The position numbers and the translations under genes were made by a program. Below the pieces are notes generated by a model. It was not told where the DNA came from. It saw only the letters and a list, made by a program, of their open reading frames with translations, and did no database searches. Below, in pieces: positions 12,725 to 24,481 of a DNA stretch of 64,000 bases (positions are counted from its first letter, which is position 1; every line of letters begins with the position of its first letter). Origin of the DNA: Sipunculus nudus (lineage: Eukaryota; Annelida; Sipuncula; Golfingiida; Sipunculidae). The stretch lies in the NCBI GenBank assembly GCA_026874595.1, contig CM049320.1, positions 47,816,714 through 47,880,713 on the forward strand, given 5' to 3'.

Positions 12725-14770
12725 TTTCCTCTATTTTTGAAACCTTTAAAGTTGCCTTCATCTGTTAACAGGGCACAAATAGTAATGACTGAACCAAAAA
12801 TCTTCTATCTTGACATGCAGGGAGGCCCACGAAAAGTCTCCTTGGAAACCTAAAATTAGGTCTCTGTTACCCAAAACCTCTGAGCTATGGGGCTTTGAAG
12901 TACCATTCAGAATAATGGAAAATTTGACACAAAAGCTCAAGTATCTAAACAACTAATGCATTGATCACCATGATCCTTTGCATGGTTGCACCACCTGAAT
13001 TTTTTCAATTTTTTACAATTTTTTTTTCTGTTTTTGAGACTTTTAAAGATGTGGTCATCTGTTAACAGGACACAAGTCGTAACAACTGGACCTAGCATTT
13101 CTTCTTTCTTGACATGCAGGGAGGCCCATGAAAAGTCTCCTTGGAAACCTAAAATTAGGTCACTGTTACCCAAAACCTCTGAGCTATGGGGCTTCGATGT
13201 TCAGAATAATGGAAAATTTGATACAAAAGCTCGAGTATCTGAACAACTAATGCACTGATCACCATGAGTTTTGTTTCCTCTGTTTTTGAGACTTTTAAAG
13301 TTGTGATCATCTGTTAACAGGGCACAAATTGTTATCACTGGACCTAGAAACTTTAATCTTTATATCCTGGAAGGTCCATGAAAAGTCTACAAGGAAACCC
13401 GAAATTAAGTCTCTGTTACCCATATCCTCTGAGCTCTGGTTCGCCAAAGTAGCCCCAAGAATAATGCAATACAAAAGCTCAATTATCTGAACAACTAATG
13501 CATTGATCACCATGATTCTTTGCATGCATATTGATCATGGAGTGTTTCTTCAGTTTCTGCAGACTGGTGGCGCCACATGTATCTTTTCGATTTTTTACGA
13601 TTTTGTTTTCTCTGTTTTTGAGAATTTTTATGATGTGGTCAACTGTTAACAAGGCACAAATCGTTATCACTGGACCTTGAATCTTTCAACTTTATATCCT
13701 GGAAGATCCATGAAAAGACTCCAAGGAAACCCGAAATTAGGTCTCAGTTACCCATATTCTCTGAGCTCTGGTGCTCCAAAATAGCCAACAGAATAATGCA
13801 AAATTTAATACAAAAGCTCAATTATCTGAACAACTAATGCATTGATCACCATGATTCTTTGCATGCATATTGATCATGGAGTGTTTCATCAGTTCCTGCA
13901 GACTGGTTGCACCACCTGGATTTTTTTTATTTTTTACAGATTTTTTTCCTTTATTCTTGAGACCTTTAATGATGTGGTCTTCTGTTAACAGGACACAAAT
14001 CGTAATCACTTGACCTCGGATCTTCCAGCTCAACATCAAGGGAAGTCCATGAAAAGTCTCCAAAGAAACCAGAAACTAGGTCTCTGTTACCCATATCCTC
14101 AAAGCTATTTGGCTCAGAATTTGTGGCCAAAGTTTAAGAATTTGATACAAAAGCTCAATTATCTGAACCACTAATGCATTGATCACCATGATTCTTTGCA
14201 TGCATATTGATCATGGGGTGTATATTCATTTTTTGCAGAATTGTGGTGCCATCTGGACTTTTAAAAATTGTAAAGATTTTTTTTTATACTTTTGAAACCT
14301 TTAAAGATTCAGTCGTCTGTTAACAGGGCACAAATCATAACCACTGTACCTAGAATCTTCTTACTTGACATCCAGGGAGGTCCATGAAAAGTCTTCTTGG
14401 AAACCTGAAATTAGGTCTCTGTTACCCATATTCTCCAAGCTATGGGGCTTATAAGCTCCCTCCAGAATAATTGAAAATTTGATACCAAAGCAAGGCATAA
14501 ATCATAACCATTGGACCTAGTATCTTCTAACTTGACATCCTGAGATTTCCTCAAAAGTTCTCCTCAGAAACCTGAAATTAGGTCACTGTGACATATATAT
14601 ATTGTATGCGTTACAATCCATGTTTGAGCATCCCCGGATATAATGCAAATTACACACAAATTGCCAAATTCCTCAGAAACGGCTGAACGGCTAATGGGTC
14701 TTGATGAACTTGAGCTAATATGCATGAACTATGATGCCACTTACATTATCTTAATTAGTTGCCTGTGCAA
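12725..14770 (+). mobile_element. Palindrome-core element: tandem ~290-bp units, right part
   Basis: About six degenerate units each carry gttaacagggcacaaat, a run of ~50 bases with aggtctctgttaccca, catgattctttgcatg...gatcatgg, and gactggtggcgccacct. The same units recur at 55800-57125 and 59764-61660. Short frames on either strand repeat with the units and match no known protein. Confidence 0.75.
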
Positions 14771-15476
14771 GGACCGGCAGCGCCATCTTCAAGAGTTTTC
14801 CCGTGGCGTCTCTTCGTACATGTGCTTCAGTGAAAATTGTTCATATCTCAGGAATGGGTCAAGGTATTGGTCTGAAATTTGGTATGTTCATCCCTCTTGG
14901 AAAGTTTTCTTGTAAACAAGACAGGTGGAACCACTTACCTTTCAATTTTTGTTAAATAAAATAATGCCCTTTTTTCAGAAGTGATTTGCAGCATTGGCCT
15001 CAGGTGGTGCAACTTACAGTCATGTTTTCATGGCAGACATCCATCTCACGCTATTTCCCCTTACCACTTAATCCATGCCTCACTTCACCTGTACCTTCTG
15101 ATTTAAGGGGATACACATAGTCACTTTACACTACCTGTACCTAGTTGTTTCATGCATATGTCCATGCAGTTGAAGAGTGGTTTGAAGTATCTGCCTAAAA
15201 TTGTTCATATTCATACATATTTAATGGCTATGTCGTACACAAGGCTGGTGGTGCCATTTACATTCATTTTTGCATTGTGTGCACCCATGCCAGTATTTAA
15301 GCAGTGATGTTTGTGTGATTTGTGCATGCACTCGGGTTCAAAAGGTTCTGAGCTTGCATTGTACATATACATGTCACACATGTACTTGGAATGTAACAGA
15401 CCAACATGGAAGCATTATACCTGATGTATATCTCATTACACAGGTTTGCATTAGGCCTGTGGGCTGTGTTCTTTAA
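14771..15476 (+). mobile_element. Fragments of two further repeat families, ends at 15144 and 15476
   Basis: A degraded Helitron-like end is present: atagtc...actacctgtacctag, CTAG at 15141-15144. After it, a piece ends gcattatacctgatgtatat...gcattaggcctgtgggct, as at 26790-26850 and 29780-29840. No gene was recognised. Confidence 0.5.
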
Positions 15477-15813
15477 ACAACATACAATCTACACCTGGTG
15501 TAGTTTAAGGAAAAATGTGTTTTATTAATAATGCTGTGAGATAAAAACAAACCATTGTATTTTTCTTAATTTTTACCTAAGATTATTTTGACAGTAAGAC
15601 CTACTGAATACTTCATATTCAGATTCCTTCTGATGTAGAGAACCAGTAGAAATCATTCTTTGTGATGCAGAAACCTGTAGATCTCTTTTCTGATGTAGTA
15701 TAGATTTGTGTATATTTATATATAAGATAAATAAGGTGTGTGGGTGTGTCTTGATTATCATTTGTAATAGAATGAAATCAGCCTGATGGTTACTGTTGAT
15801 TGCATTGTTGTAG
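15477..15813. other. 3' part of the intron upstream of exon 1; nothing recognised
   Basis: AT-rich sequence with no repeat unit or coding stretch I can support, ending in the acceptor tgcattgttgtag. Confidence 0.5.
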
Positions 15814-15875
15814 ACTGGTACCCTGACAGAGGAAGGCCTTGACCTGTGGGGCGTGGTTCCTGTGCAGGAGAATCA
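15814..15875 (+). CDS. ATP13A2: ATP13A2-like exon 1 of window: phosphorylation loop TGTLTEEGLDLWG
   Basis: The exon follows an acceptor ending ttgttgtag and ends at the donor gtatgt. It reads TGTLTEEGLDLWGVVPVQEN, then two bases of a Gln codon. P-type ATPases are phosphorylated on the Asp of DKTGT. Here the Asp-Lys pair must be the last two codons of the preceding exon, which is not in the window, because this exon opens exactly on the Thr codon (phase 0). The E-x-GLDLWG continuation is typical of ATP13A proteins. It ends in phase 2 and joins exon 2 as Gln-Phe. Confidence 0.9.
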
Positions 15876-15964
15876 GTATGTTTTCTCCTACTTCTTCTTG
15901 GTTCACTCATGTAAATAACCACTTATATTTTTGAGGCAAGGGTTGACAACTGTAGCTTTAAATG

Positions 15965-17603
15965 TAAGACCAGCAACTCAGTGACCATGACAGTAACCAT
16001 CCACTGAGACCATGACAGTAACCATCCACTGAGACCCAGACCAGCATCTCAGACCATGACAGTAACCATCCACTGAGACCCAGACCAGCATCTCAGACCA
16101 TGACAGTAACCATCCACTGAGACCAAGACCAGCATCTGAGATCTTAACAGTAACCATCCACTGAGACCCAGACCAGCATGTCAGACCATGACAGTAACCA
16201 TCCACTGAGACCCAGACCAGCATCTCAGACCATGACAGTAACCATCCACTGAGACCAAGACCAGCATCTGAGATCTTAACAGTAACCATCCACTGAGACC
16301 CAGACCAGCATCTCAGACCATGACAGTAACCATCCACTGAGACCCAGACCAGCATCTCAGACCATGACAGTAACCATCCACTGAGACCCAGACCAGCATC
16401 TCAGACCATGACAGTAACCATCCACTGAGACCCAGACCAGCATCTCAGACCATGACAGAAACCATCCACTGAGACCAAGACCAGCATCTCAGACCATGAC
16501 AGTAACCATCCACTGAGACCCAGACCAACATCTCAGACCATGACAGTAACCATCCACTGAGACCAAGACCAGCATCTCAGACCATGACAGTAATTATCCA
16601 CTGAGACCCAGACCAGCATCTCAGACCATGACAGTAACCATCCACTGAGACCCAGACCAGCATCTCAGACCATGACAGTAACTATTCACTGAGACCAAGA
16701 CCAGCATCTCAGACCATGACAGTAACCATCCACTGAGACCCAGACCAGCATCTCAGACCATGACAGTAACCATCCACTGAGACCCAGACCAGCATCTCAG
16801 ACCATGACAGTAACCATCCACTGAGACCAAGACCAGCATCTCAGATCTTGACAGTAACCATCCACTGAGACCCAGACCAGCATCTCAGACCATTACAGTA
16901 ACCATCCACTGAGACCCAGACCAGCATCTCAGACCATGACAGTAACCATCCACTGAGACCCAGACCAGCATCTCAGACCATGACAGTAACCATCCACTGA
17001 GACCAAGACCAGCATCTCAGATCTTGACAGTAACCATCCACTGAGACCCAGACCAGCATGTCAGACCATGACAGTAACCATCCACTGAGACCCAGACCAG
17101 CATCTCAGACCATGACAGTAACCATCCACTGAGACCCAGACCAGCATCTCAGACCATGACAGTAACCATCCACTGAGACCCAGACCAGCATCTCAGACCA
17201 TGACAGTAACCATCCACTGAGACCCAGACCAGCATCTCAGACCATGACAGTAACCATCCACTGAGACCAAGACCAGCATCTCAGACCATGACAGTAACCA
17301 TCCACTGAGACCCAGACCAGCATCTCAGACCATGACAGTAACCATCCACTGAGACCAAGACCAGCATCTCAGACCATGACAGTAACCATCCACTGAGACC
17401 CAGACCAGCATCTCAGACCATGACAGTAACCATCCACTGAGACCCAGACCAGCATCTCAGACCATGACAGTAACCATCCACTGAGACCCAGACCAGCATC
17501 TCAGACCATGACAGTAACCATCTACTGAGACCCAGACCAGCATCTCAGACCTTGACAGTAACCATCCACTGAGACCCAGACCAGCATCTCAGACCATGAC
17601 AGC
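15965..17603. repeat. 44-bp minisatellite in intron 1, about 37 units
   Basis: The unit is accatgacagtaaccatcca, then ctgagacccagaccagcatc, then tcag. Units alternate in blocks between gacccagacc and gaccaagacc versions, and some have atcttgacag in place of accatgacag. A diverged single unit persists at 18048-18092. It begins about 90 bases after the exon 1 donor and does not copy that exon. Confidence 0.95.
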
Positions 17604-18116
17604 ATCTGGGTCTGTGAGCACACCCTGCTTTGACCTGGCTCCTAGACCTCACACTTCTCATATGGGTTGATTATTACATTGTAATTATACCTATCTGGCT
17701 TTGTGAGGATAATCTTTGGTTGCAGGGCACTACCATGTTTTTGTGGAAAAAAGCCAGCCTGGAAACACACAGATGCCCACCTTGGTCTTATGAATATAGT
17801 TGCCATTGTTAAAGAAATATTTAATGAACTTCAGAGGCTTTTCTAACTGCTGGAGTCACAGGAAAATACCCTCAGTTCAGCATGGCAGGAACAGCGTTGA
17901 CTTCCGTAAACCAGTCATTGAAGTATGATGGTCATAGAAACATGAATTAGTTACTGATTTGCTACCAGGTGGCAGTATCTGTGCTCGGTGGTGCAATAAA
18001 GCAAGAGTATATATAGATTTATTGACAGTTGCAGTCTACGGAGTCCCTGAGACTGAGAAAAAGACCAGCAACTCGGAGCCCTTGACAGTAAATGCCTAAA
18101 TTTCATATATTTAATA
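17604..18116. other. Intron 1 sequence, no feature beyond a stray minisatellite unit
   Basis: Non-repetitive except for the diverged unit gagactgagaaaaagaccag near 18048. The 60-codon frame at 17630 has no recognised domain and no splice context. Confidence 0.5.
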
Positions 18117-18118
18117 TA

Positions 18119-19033
18119 CAGTAAAACCTTGTTGTGTCTCAGTCAAAGGGACTGATGAATTTACTTTGACACAAACAGAGTTCAAGACAATCGATATTCA
18201 ATATAGTCAACCTCCTTCAGCCTTGATTTTTATCGATAAATGCTGCACATGTATAGGGCCTATATTATGTAGTTCTAACAAATGTTTGCATGAAAGAACA
18301 ACAAGTGTTAATAATAAAAAAGCACATAAATACCACCTAAAATAGGATTTAGTAAATAAAAAAGTGAAGCAGTAAAACATTATAACATGCTCTATGGTAA
18401 ATACATGTCTGTCTGCAAGGTGTCATCTTCCTCCCTTTATATGGAGTCCTGTATGTTTATCCTAGACACATCAAAGGTAAAGATTTCATTATGTTTGGTT
18501 TATTAATAACTTCTAATTTCGAATAAATGCTTTGTCGGTGAGAGAAGAAAGGCATGATTATGAGCGACTAATTGGCCAAACAGGTAAACAACAGCCTAGG
18601 TGTGTAAACTTATTGCGCCTGATGGGTAAGATCCTTGCTGGTATTAATTATTTAACTGGTCATCACGGCCATAGGTATGATTGATGGACCATGCACAACT
18701 GTTATCTAAACATTACAGCGGCATGGCCTCGAGTCCAGCGACAGAGCCGTGCCTCTTGATCAGTAAGAGAATGCTGTAATAATTGATGATTGACAAGCAG
18801 TGCACAGCTGTTATCCAAACATTCAAGAGACATAACTTCGAGTTTAGTGATAGAAATACTAGCTGGGGACCAACAAAACACTTCGACACATCAGATTTTT
18901 AGACACATCCAAGTTCGGCACAAAAGGAGTTAAATAAGAAAGGTTTTAACATATTTTTGCAGGGACTCCACATGCGACTTTGACAAATGTGGGAATTCGA
19001 CTTAACCAAGTTCAACACAATGAGGTTTCACTG
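18119..19033. mobile_element. Non-autonomous Tigger/pogo-like TIR element, 915 bp, TA flanks
   Basis: The left end is CAGTAAAACCTTGTTGTGTC. The right end, complemented, is CAGTGAAACCTCATTGTGTT, about 80% identical, and TA lies on both sides (18117-18118, 19034-19035). CAGTRRAACCTC starts with TA duplication are typical of Tigger/pogo elements. No transposase frame is present. Confidence 0.7.
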
Positions 19034-19611
19034 TAAATATTTAGAAAAACCATAAAGGTTAAATTAAATACAGTCCAAAATGATCAATTTGTATATTCCA
19101 TATTCCATGTATTCATAATATATATTATCATATCACATATTTACCTACAACACTGAGCCAGAAAAATGAAACAGGAAAATGTTTTATTTTTACATTTATC
19201 ATTCCATAAATTAAAATGAGGTTGTGTGACCTGTTAAAAAAGCTGTCAGCACTTTTGTGCACACTGTCCATTGCCTGTAGGAAAACCCCCCAGCATTGTG
19301 ATGCTGTCAGCACCAGATTTTCTGGAAAGAATAATAACAACTTGTATTACTAGATTTAAGTTCAGTCATGATGTCACACTTACACTGGCCAGTCTCATTA
19401 GGGCCTAGCTTTTGTATTAACAAACCTCCGGTAGGAATGTGTTGATCTGACCATTGATGATATTATTATTAACTTCTGTGTACTATGCTTAACCTGGCAG
19501 GAATCTTATATAGACATTTAATAATTACTTTATTTTCATATAAATGGTATATGCTAATCATTTAGTATTTGTACAGGTAGTTTTTAATTATATGTAAAAT
19601 TTTCTTTACAG
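19034..19611. other. 3' part of intron 1, nothing recognised
   Basis: AT-rich with no tandem structure or coding block. It ends with the polypyrimidine tract tttctttacag of exon 2. Confidence 0.5.
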
Positions 19612-19759
19612 ATTTTTAGCTCCTGTGCATAACATTGCAGAACTATTACAGCAGAGTCACATGATGGTTGGCATGGCAACCTGCCACTCTTTGACCATCA
19701 TAGGCAGTGAATTGACAGGGGATCCACTTGATCTGAAGATGTTCAATTCCACAAAATGG
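19612..19759 (+). CDS. ATP13A2: ATP13A2-like exon 2: start of nucleotide-binding domain (ATCHS, GDPLDLK)
   Basis: The acceptor is tttctttacag and the donor follows TGG as gttagt. The exon completes the Gln codon from exon 1 and continues FLAPVHNIAELLQQ, MATCHSLT and GSELTGDPLDLKMF, ending AKW-type (STKW). ATCHS and GDPLDLKM are hallmark blocks of the ATP13A nucleotide-binding domain, which holds ATP in the cytosol. The exon is 148 bp, starts in phase 2 and ends in phase 0. No frameshift was seen. Confidence 0.93.
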
Positions 19760-19928
19760 GTTAGTTTAAAGTGTATTTAGTATTCCCAAGCACAGCGCTT
19801 ATGACATTATTATAAGAATTGACAATACACAAGGACAATTACCCCCTACCTCCAGTCTAGGGTTATACTCCTCATATTCTTTGTGGTGTCATATTATTAT
19901 CTATATAGATGTTCCTCTTGATCTTGTA

Positions 19929-20170
19929 ATGGATGTTCTGTTTGGTACTGTATTGTTGGGTAATGTTTAGTGGATGTTCTGTTTGGTACTGTATTGTTGG
20001 GTAATGTTTAGTGGATGTTCTGTTTGGTACTGTGTTGTTGGGTCATGTTTGGGGGATGTTCTGTTTGGTACTTTGTTGTTGGGTAATGTTTAGTGAATAT
20101 TCTGTTTGATAATGTGTAGTTTGGTAATGTTTAGTGATGTTCAGTTTGGTACTGTGTTGCTGGGTAATGT
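19929..20170. repeat. 41-bp tandem array in intron 2, about 5-6 units
   Basis: Units start ggatgttctgtttggtactg and continue tattgttgggtaatgtttag; starts at 19931, 19972, 20013 and 20054 are exactly 41 apart, later units are decayed. The array ends about 20 bases before the exon 3 acceptor. Confidence 0.9.
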
Positions 20171-20189
20171 GACACCTTGTGTTCTGCAG

Positions 20190-20291
20190 ACACTTGACGA
20201 GCCAGGACAGGACACCTCTAAGTTTGACTCCATTGTTCCCACCGTGGTGAAACCGGCAACCAAAGAAACCTACTACCTGGGCACCAAACAG
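20190..20291 (+). CDS. ATP13A2: ATP13A2-like exon 3: N-domain linker, TLDEP to GTKQ
   Basis: Thirty-four codons lie between acceptor ttctgcag and donor gtaaga, in phase 0 at both ends. The exon reads TLDEPGQDTSKFDSIVPTVV and then KPATKETYYLGTKQ. Joined to exon 2 it gives KWTLDEP, the usual continuation after GDPLDLKM in this family. The exon could be skipped without shifting the frame. A 41-bp tandem array ends about 20 bases upstream of its acceptor. Confidence 0.9.
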
Positions 20292-21034
20292 GTAAGAGGT
20301 GCTACTCCTCCTTAACAATCTGAAACTTTTATAGACATTTTAGTTTTATATGGTGATGCAAGACATAATAACAACATTTCTTGGCTATTTTCAGTATTTA
20401 ATTACTGTGGTTGGCTTCATATTTGCAGGGTTAATATTACACAATTTTCTCTTCCTAAAGTGTTTCACAAGGTTACCATTTTCATTATCTCACAAAGCAA
20501 ACAACCTATATACACAGTATAACCATTATCATGAGAATTAATTCTATCAGATATTATGTACATAAAATATTATTAACAAAAATATTGGAAATTGGAAAAA
20601 CAATGAGAAAGATATGATATTGTTTGAAATATCAGTCTTTGAATGCACATGATATATTCACAAGGTCAGCCTTTTACTTTTCAACTTTGCCTTTGATGAT
20701 GGGAACTCTTATTCATGAAGGCTTTATTTTTTCAATAGTTCCTTTTTCGTGAATATTGCAAATTTTAAACCACAGTGTATAAATATTGCAGTTACTTTTC
20801 CTTGTTTGAAGTGTTTTTGCATGTTGTAGTATATACTTGCTTTAAGAATGGTTTAGTGATCTGTCATGTTTAGAACACACAGATACAATAAGGAAATTTT
20901 TTATGACTATTTAGATTTCTACAATGTTTTGAGTGAACTGCTTTTAGAACAGTGAAAGATATCTCAAATGAATAATGTTTGCCATTTATTTGTTTTTATT
21001 CCTTGTTTGTAAGACAGAATGCTGACTGTTTCAG
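20292..21034. other. Intron 3, no feature recognised
   Basis: A 743-base AT-rich intron without repeats or other coding blocks that I could identify. Confidence 0.5.
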
Positions 21035-21188
21035 TTGGAATATGAAGTTGGCGTCATGAGACAGTTCACGTTTACGTCCAGCCTGCAGAGGATGAGCGTG
21101 ATCACACGTACACTTGGAGCTGAGAACATGGAGGTCTATTGTAAAGGAGCCCCAGAGAAAATAGCTTCACTGTGCAAGCCAGAATCAT
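21035..21188 (+). CDS. ATP13A2: ATP13A2-like exon 4: N-domain with KGAPE ATP-binding motif
   Basis: After acceptor gactgtttcag the exon reads [53 protein letters not shown] and KGAPE are ATP-binding signatures of P5B ATPases. The frame needed by exon 5 fixes the end at a donor gtcagt after one base of a Leu codon (phase 1). An alternative donor eight bases on (gtatcc) would break the frame. Reading on past 21188 meets a stop at 21234. Confidence 0.92.
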
Positions 21189-21370
21189 GTCAGTATCCAA
21201 GGTGTGCTTGGTCATGTGTAACAACTCAGACATAAGACTCAAAATTAAACTCACCTGATCATTTATCCATGATGTAGCATCCATGGACTTTAAACTATAC
21301 ATTTCTAATATTTTGTAGTTAGTTCCACTGAAAGTTATATGAAAGACAATGTCCTCATTTTAATTCATTT

Positions 21371-23307
21371 TTAGCTCAGCTGACTATAAGTCATCTGAGC
21401 TATAGTCGTGGTCCATTGTCCGTCGTCCGTCCGTCTGTCCGTCCGTCCGTCCGTCCGTCCGTCCGTAGATGTGGCACGTTTTGAAACCGTAAGACCTAGG
21501 AATCCAAAATTCAGCATAATGTTAGATGACCCCAAGATCTCCTACCAAGCCGAAAACTGGGTCTTTGCGACTTCGTTCCTTTGAGAAATTAAGGAAAAAC
21601 CTCAATTTTTTATTAAAATCCTATTTTCACACTTCAGGACTGCCTAATATCAAAACCACTCATCTGTTTTTCCTCATATTTACCATAAATATTCTTCCAT
21701 ATAGTTCCTATGTACATGCCAGAAATTAAGTCTGTTAAGTATAAATTCTTCAAGTTATGGGCCCAAACATAATGGACTTTGTAAAAAATCAGGAAAAATA
21801 TTTACTCACTTAACATGAAAAATTTCGAAACTAGAGTCTATTTTCCCAAGTATATAACTATGTTTAATTAAGATTCAATTGCTTACCCAAAATTAGATCT
21901 GAATTTTGTAAATTTTTTAAGTAATTAGCATAAAAATAAAATCAGTACCTTAAATTTTGCCCAACTTTGACCATGGCACGTTTTTTTCCTGTAAGTACCA
22001 TTGATTTAATTTTCACAGCATGTAAACATAAATATTTAATTTGTTTAAATCTGAAATTTGGAAATAAAAGCTTGAAAATTAAGCTAGTTATTGATTTTTT
22101 TCTTGAGGCTCTATTGTAGTCATTTGCTTTGATTAGAGGTTACAGATGCAGGGTCCCACTCCAGGTCCAGGTCACTGGAAGTCAGCTATGCCAGGGTTTC
22201 TGATTTGTTACAGTCACTGGGGGAGATCCCCTGCTGTGACAGGTGTACAGTTATTCTCATATCGCCACCCCAATATCACCCCCCCCCCCTCCCCCCCCCC
22301 CCCCCCCCCCGCAAACCCAACCCACCAAGTATTATGCAGTATTGTTATTGTTTTCACTGTATCTCCTTAATTGTAATGCTGTTTCCACTCTGATATGCAA
22401 AAACTTTCCTTGAAAAAGTAATTCAAGGTGTAATCCAGAAGATGCAATGTTGTGTAATGTAGCATTTTTAAAGAAATCATTTTTCTTTTAAATCATTTTA
22501 CCAATCATAATGGAACCCATCATTATGCTTAAATTATGATAAAATATGAAGCACATTATGGATAAATAAAGACACAATTAAAAATTGTGAAATCTAAATC
22601 AAGTATTTTTTTTAGATATTTATTGTTTTGCAGATTTAAAAGATATATTTTTGTGGTAAAAAATAAATAAACATTTGTATGCATGATGTGGTGTTATCTG
22701 ACAAGATTGAGATTTATGATGATGCAATTGAGAATTATGAATCAACTTTTATATTCAGATATATATGTTATATTGAAAATGTATAAAAAATATAAACTTA
22801 AATTAAAAAAAAATTGATGTGATAAAAAAATGAGGATTTATTACAAACATTTGTTCATTATTTTCCTGCATCAGCAGAATTTGAGATCAGGCTTTGTTTG
22901 CCATGTTTTATGTTGTTAATTAGTTATATTTCAACTGTATATATTTCATTAAAAAAACCATATATTTAATAATATATATTATACAAAAAAAAGATTCGAT
23001 TGAACAAATGTTTAAACTACTGAAATGTCAACAGTTAATAGAAAAGCCAACTAATGATCATGGTAATTGTACAGATCATTTGTTCACAAACTGCTCACAT
23101 GCTTCAGTTTCAACATTAGGAAACACATGGTCAGGTCACAAAATATTATTTGCAACAATTTCTTGCTCATCAATACAAACCAATCATATAAACCAACCAT
23201 GGCCTTTATTACCTCTTCCTCTTACACTTTATCTCCATTTGATATTATTTTAGATTTTTACCTTCAAGGTTGACGTCAGCTGAGCACAGTGACCCATAGG
23301 TCCCTTG
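21371..23307 (+). mobile_element. AT-rich AGCTCAG/CCTTG-type element (1.94 kb)
   Basis: It starts ttagctcagctgactataag with its hairpin partner tcatctgagctatag, then the GTCC microsatellite, then the standard interior (aaattttgcccaactttgacc and catggcacg). It ends cagctgagcacagtgaccca then taggtcccttg. A C-rich run lies at 22279-22310. A second element abuts it directly. Confidence 0.75.
22279..22310 (+). repeat. Poly-C run with one T
   Basis: About 31 C interrupted by a single T, inside the element. It gives Pro-rich frames that are not genes. Confidence 0.95.
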
Positions 23308-23308
23308 T

Positions 23309-24481
23309 TTAGCTCAGCTAAGTCATCTTAGCTATAGTTATAAATGGTCAATTGTCTGTCATCGTTAGACTGGTATGTTTTGAAACAACTGGACCTACGA
23401 ATCCAAAATTCTGCATACTGTTAAATGTCCCCAAAATCTCCTACCAAATAGAAAACTCGGTCACTGTGACTTTGTTCCTTTGAGAAATTAAGGAAAAACC
23501 TCAATTTAAAAAAAAAACTATTATCACACTTCAAGTCTGGCTAAAATCAAAACCACTTATCTGTTTTTCTTAATATTTACCATACATATTCTCCTATATA
23601 TTTCCTATATAATTTCAAGAAATTAAGCCAGTATTGTATAATTTCTTGAGCTTATGGGCCGGAATATAAATGCACTTTATAAAAAATCAGGAAAGATATT
23701 TAATCACTTAAAATTATAATTTTTTTAAGCTAAGGACATTTTTTTCAGGTATATAACTTTGATATAAATCATCAAGATTCAATTGAATACCAAAAATTAT
23801 ATCTGAATTTTGTAAATTGTTCAGGTTATTAACATAAAAATAAAATCAGTACCTTAAATTTTGTCAAACTTTGACCATGGCATGATTTTTTTCTTGTAAG
23901 AAGTGTTGATTTAATTTTCACAGCATGTAAATGTAAGTATTACTCTGTTTAAAACTGGAATTTGAAAATAAAAGCTAATAAAGTAGGTTAGTTATTGAAT
24001 ATTTTTTAGGCTTTATTTTATTCACTTGCATTTTCCAACTGCAGGCAGGCCACTTTTGGTCCCTGGAGGTCAGCTATACCAGGCTACCTAATTTGTAAAG
24101 GGTGACTGGGGGAGACCCCTGCTGTGACAGGTGTACAATTATTCTAATATCAACCCCTCCCCCTTACAAATGTGTAAACTGCTGAACTGTCAACAATTTA
24201 TCAAAAAGCCCACCAATGATCATGGTAATAGTAAACCTATCTTATTCATATATATGTTCACAAATTGCTCATATGCTTTAGTTTCACCATTAGGAAACAC
24301 ATGGTCAGGTCACAAAATATTATTTGCAACAACTTCTAACTCATCAATACAAACCAATCTTATCAACCAACCATGGCCTATATTACCTCTTCCTCTCAGA
24401 CTTTATCTATATTTGTTAATATTTTAGATTTTTACCTTTAAAGTCAACTTCAGCTGAGCACAGTGACCCATGGGTCACTTG
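23309..24481 (+). mobile_element. Shorter AT-rich AGCTCAG/CCTTG-type element (1.17 kb)
   Basis: It begins in the same T run in which the previous copy ends: agctcagctaagtcatctta then gctatag. The end is cagctgagcacagtgaccca then tgggtcacttg. The 5' hairpin and GTCC run are decayed. Its 3' third (gtgtaaactgctgaactgtc) matches 23000-23270 of its neighbour. Confidence 0.7.

Noticed and set aside
1-15813. Upstream ATP13A2 exons (M1-M4, actuator domain, ..FDK end)
   Set aside because: I looked for the expected conserved blocks on the + strand and found none; the stretch is filled with repeats. The exons are probably upstream of the window.
15978-16355. Minus-strand 125-codon frame with WVSVDGYCHG-like repeats
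   Set aside because: Runs through the 44-bp intronic minisatellite and has no recognisable domain.
22146-22393. Pro-rich short frames
   Set aside because: Translation of a poly-C run inside a transposable element.
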